A DNA stretch of 64,000 nucleotides from contig NZ_JAFMPP010000020.1 in NCBI RefSeq assembly GCF_017349315.1, positions 1 through 64,000 on the forward strand, in the 5' to 3' direction. The notes under the pieces are model-generated. The model was not told where the DNA came from. It made no database searches and was given only the letters and a program-made list of their open reading frames with translations. Made by a program: the position numbers and the translations under genes. The DNA comes from Jiella flava. Lineage in GTDB: Bacteria; Pseudomonadota; Alphaproteobacteria; Rhizobiales; Rhizobiaceae. Below are positions 62,885 through 64,000 of the stretch, piece after piece. Position 1 is the first letter of the stretch. Each line of letters begins with the position of its first letter.

Positions 62885-63190
62885 TCAATGGGTCCAGGGC
62901 TGGCGCCGATCGTATTTGAAATTGTCGGAATAGGCGACCCGCGCGCGCTTCGGCGCATGGGCCTCTTCGACACGGTAGGCAATGTCGTTGCGCTCGGCGT
63001 ATTCGGTCGCTTCTTCCAGGGTGTCGAAGGTCAGCTTGATCTGCGAGCGCATGTCACGCGACGAGGTGTATCCCATCAGCGGCTCGACGGCCTTCGGCGC
63101 TTCGGGCTCGAATTCCAGCACCCAGAGATGCGTCTTTGCCTTTCCCGACTGCATGGCGGTCCGAGACGGTCGAAAGATGCGTGCAACCAT
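62885..63190 (-). CDS. ETC complex I subunit (NDUFS4-like)
   Basis: A 101-residue homologue of the mitochondrial complex I accessory subunit NDUFS4 (ETC_C1 family), known from alphaproteobacteria. Family segments are ARIFRPSRTAMQSGKAKTH, WVLEFEPEAPK, PLMGYTSSRDMRSQIKLTF and AYRVEEAHAPKRARVAYSDN. It lies at the NADH-oxidising arm of complex I in Paracoccus. It is alone here, between two tRNA genes. Confidence 0.92.
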   Translation of the reverse strand: MVARIFRPSRTAMQSGKAKTHLWVLEFEPEAPKAVEPLMGYTSSRDMRSQIKLTFDTLEEATEYAERNDIAYRVEEAHAPKRARVAYSDNFKYDRRQPWTH

Positions 63191-63237
63191 GGTGGCCTCG
63201 TGTGTCGCTGTCCCGCGCGGTCAGGCCTGACATGTGC

Positions 63238-63314
<77 letters not shown>

Positions 63315-63449
63315 CACACGAGGGGCCTGCCTCGCGTCAAGCGGTCTGCCGGGCTTTGCGCGTCAAGTCAAGCGACAACTCCGGCCGGCTGCATCAAACC
63401 CTCAGACGGTCTGGCAATTGTGGATTTCAAGGCCGCATCGGTTGCGGCA

Positions 63450-63920
63450 TCATTCGCCCTGAATAGCCGTGCTGTCGAGCCGGTCGCCGAGCGAAACGTC
63501 ATAGCGTGCCGCTGCGCCGCCATTCAGTTCCAAGACGTATCGGACCGGTCTTTCGGAGGGGATGATATCGAGCGAAAGCGGCTGCGCGTTGGTCTTGATG
63601 GTGACGATCTTGCCGTGTTCGTCCATGAACAGCATGTCGAGCGGAATCAGGGTGTTCTTCATCCACATTGCGACATCGCGGGTCTCGTCGAAACGAAACA
63701 GCATGCCGTGGTCTCGGGGCAGCGACTCGCGGTTCATCAGGCCGACCTCACGCTCCTTCGGGGTGACGGCAAGCTCGATCCGGATCGGATGGCGCCCGCT
63801 CTTGGTGACGATGGTGGCATCGATGAGGTCGCCGCCGGCAAACGCGCCGGCCACATATCCCGCGATCGCCAGGGCGAGGGCGGCGATCACCACGCGGCCG
63901 AAAACGGTCTTTGATGTCAT
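63450..63920 (-). CDS. DUF192 family exported protein
   Basis: A 156-residue protein. The N-terminal hydrophobic segment is VVIAALALAIAGYVAGAFAG (signal or anchor). The DUF192 domain follows with IRIELAVTPKEREVGLMNRE, MLFRFDETRDVAMWMKNTL, PLDMLFMDEHGKIVTI and YVLELNGGAAARYDV. Function of the family is unsettled. The ATG at 63920 is preferred over an upstream in-frame start. The region 63921-64000 shows no other gene start. Confidence 0.88.
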   Translation of the reverse strand: MTSKTVFGRVVIAALALAIAGYVAGAFAGGDLIDATIVTKSGRHPIRIELAVTPKEREVGLMNRESLPRDHGMLFRFDETRDVAMWMKNTLIPLDMLFMDEHGKIVTIKTNAQPLSLDIIPSERPVRYVLELNGGAAARYDVSLGDRLDSTAIQGE

Positions 63921-64000
63921 CAGATCATCCCGGTGCGTTCGGCGCGGCCGGCTCCTCACTGGCGTGTCCGGGTGCGCTGACCCGATCGGGCGCAACGCAC

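Overview
This GC-rich window is chromosomal DNA of an alphaproteobacterium, most likely order Hyphomicrobiales (Rhizobiales). The basis is gene content and order: a rhizobial-type chemotaxis operon (STAS/CheS-like, cheY1, cheA, cheW, cheR, cheB, cheY2, cheD, CheT-like), rpsF-rpsR-DUF2232-rplI, a MarR/OmpR/histidine kinase set beside ilvE that resembles petP-petR, and lineage-typical proteins (TIGR02301, BTLCP transglutaminase-like protein, ETC complex I subunit). The species cannot be named from the sequence. Genes are dense, often joined by 4-base ATGA/GTGA overlaps, and mostly housekeeping.

Layout. 0-0.8 kb: a truncated, frameshifted IS5-type transposase. 0.8-4.9 kb (minus): ribokinase-modE, then modABC (molybdate uptake), with a perfect Mo-box-like palindrome between modE and modA. 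5.5-12.7 kb (plus): the chemotaxis operon. 13-17.2 kb (minus): cyclopropane fatty acid synthase and the S6-S18-DUF2232-L9 operon. 17.7-20.6 kb: small and secreted proteins, a BaiN-type flavoprotein and tRNA-Asn. 20.8-26.7 kb (plus): five tightly linked genes (HAD-UbiA fusion, DprE1-like oxidase, SMR/EamA membrane protein, extended SDR, class III aminotransferase) that look like a pathway for a polyprenyl-phosphate-linked pentose with an added amination step; this is the best candidate for an undescribed system. 26.8-29.7 kb: a MarR regulator divergent from a creatininase-family protein and 8-oxoguanine deaminase, with a palindrome between. 30-35.4 kb: GGDEF protein, envelope proteins, Nudix, and a SRAP homologue without its catalytic residues. 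35.8-44.1 kb: cysS, murA, infA, maf, yacG, BTLCP, an alpha/beta hydrolase and infC with an ATT start. 44.5-54.5 kb: YitT, ligase-associated exonuclease, Sel1 protein, hydroxypyruvate-reductase-like dehydrogenase, two-component system, ilvE, methyltransferase-like protein and MBL hydrolase. 54.6-60 kb (minus): secreted protein, imelysin, and a PHP-phnM-phnN set downstream of Pho-box-like repeats. 60-64 kb: decayed polyamine-type ABC transporter remnants around an acyltransferase, tRNA-Arg, ETC subunit, tRNA-Pro and DUF192.

A dispersed intergenic repeat of about 108 bases, made of two hairpins, occurs seven times (near 18.2, 31.4, 40.8, 44.3, 47.9, 55.6 and 62.2 kb). Three of the seven copies, and a second repeat family at 40.65 kb, begin with TAGAGC exactly where the neighbouring reading frame ends, so the repeat supplies the stop codon. 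One copy splits a transporter ATPase remnant, so the element has moved.

No rRNA genes, CRISPR arrays, prophage or plasmid functions were seen. Promoters are mostly not callable by eye in this lineage.
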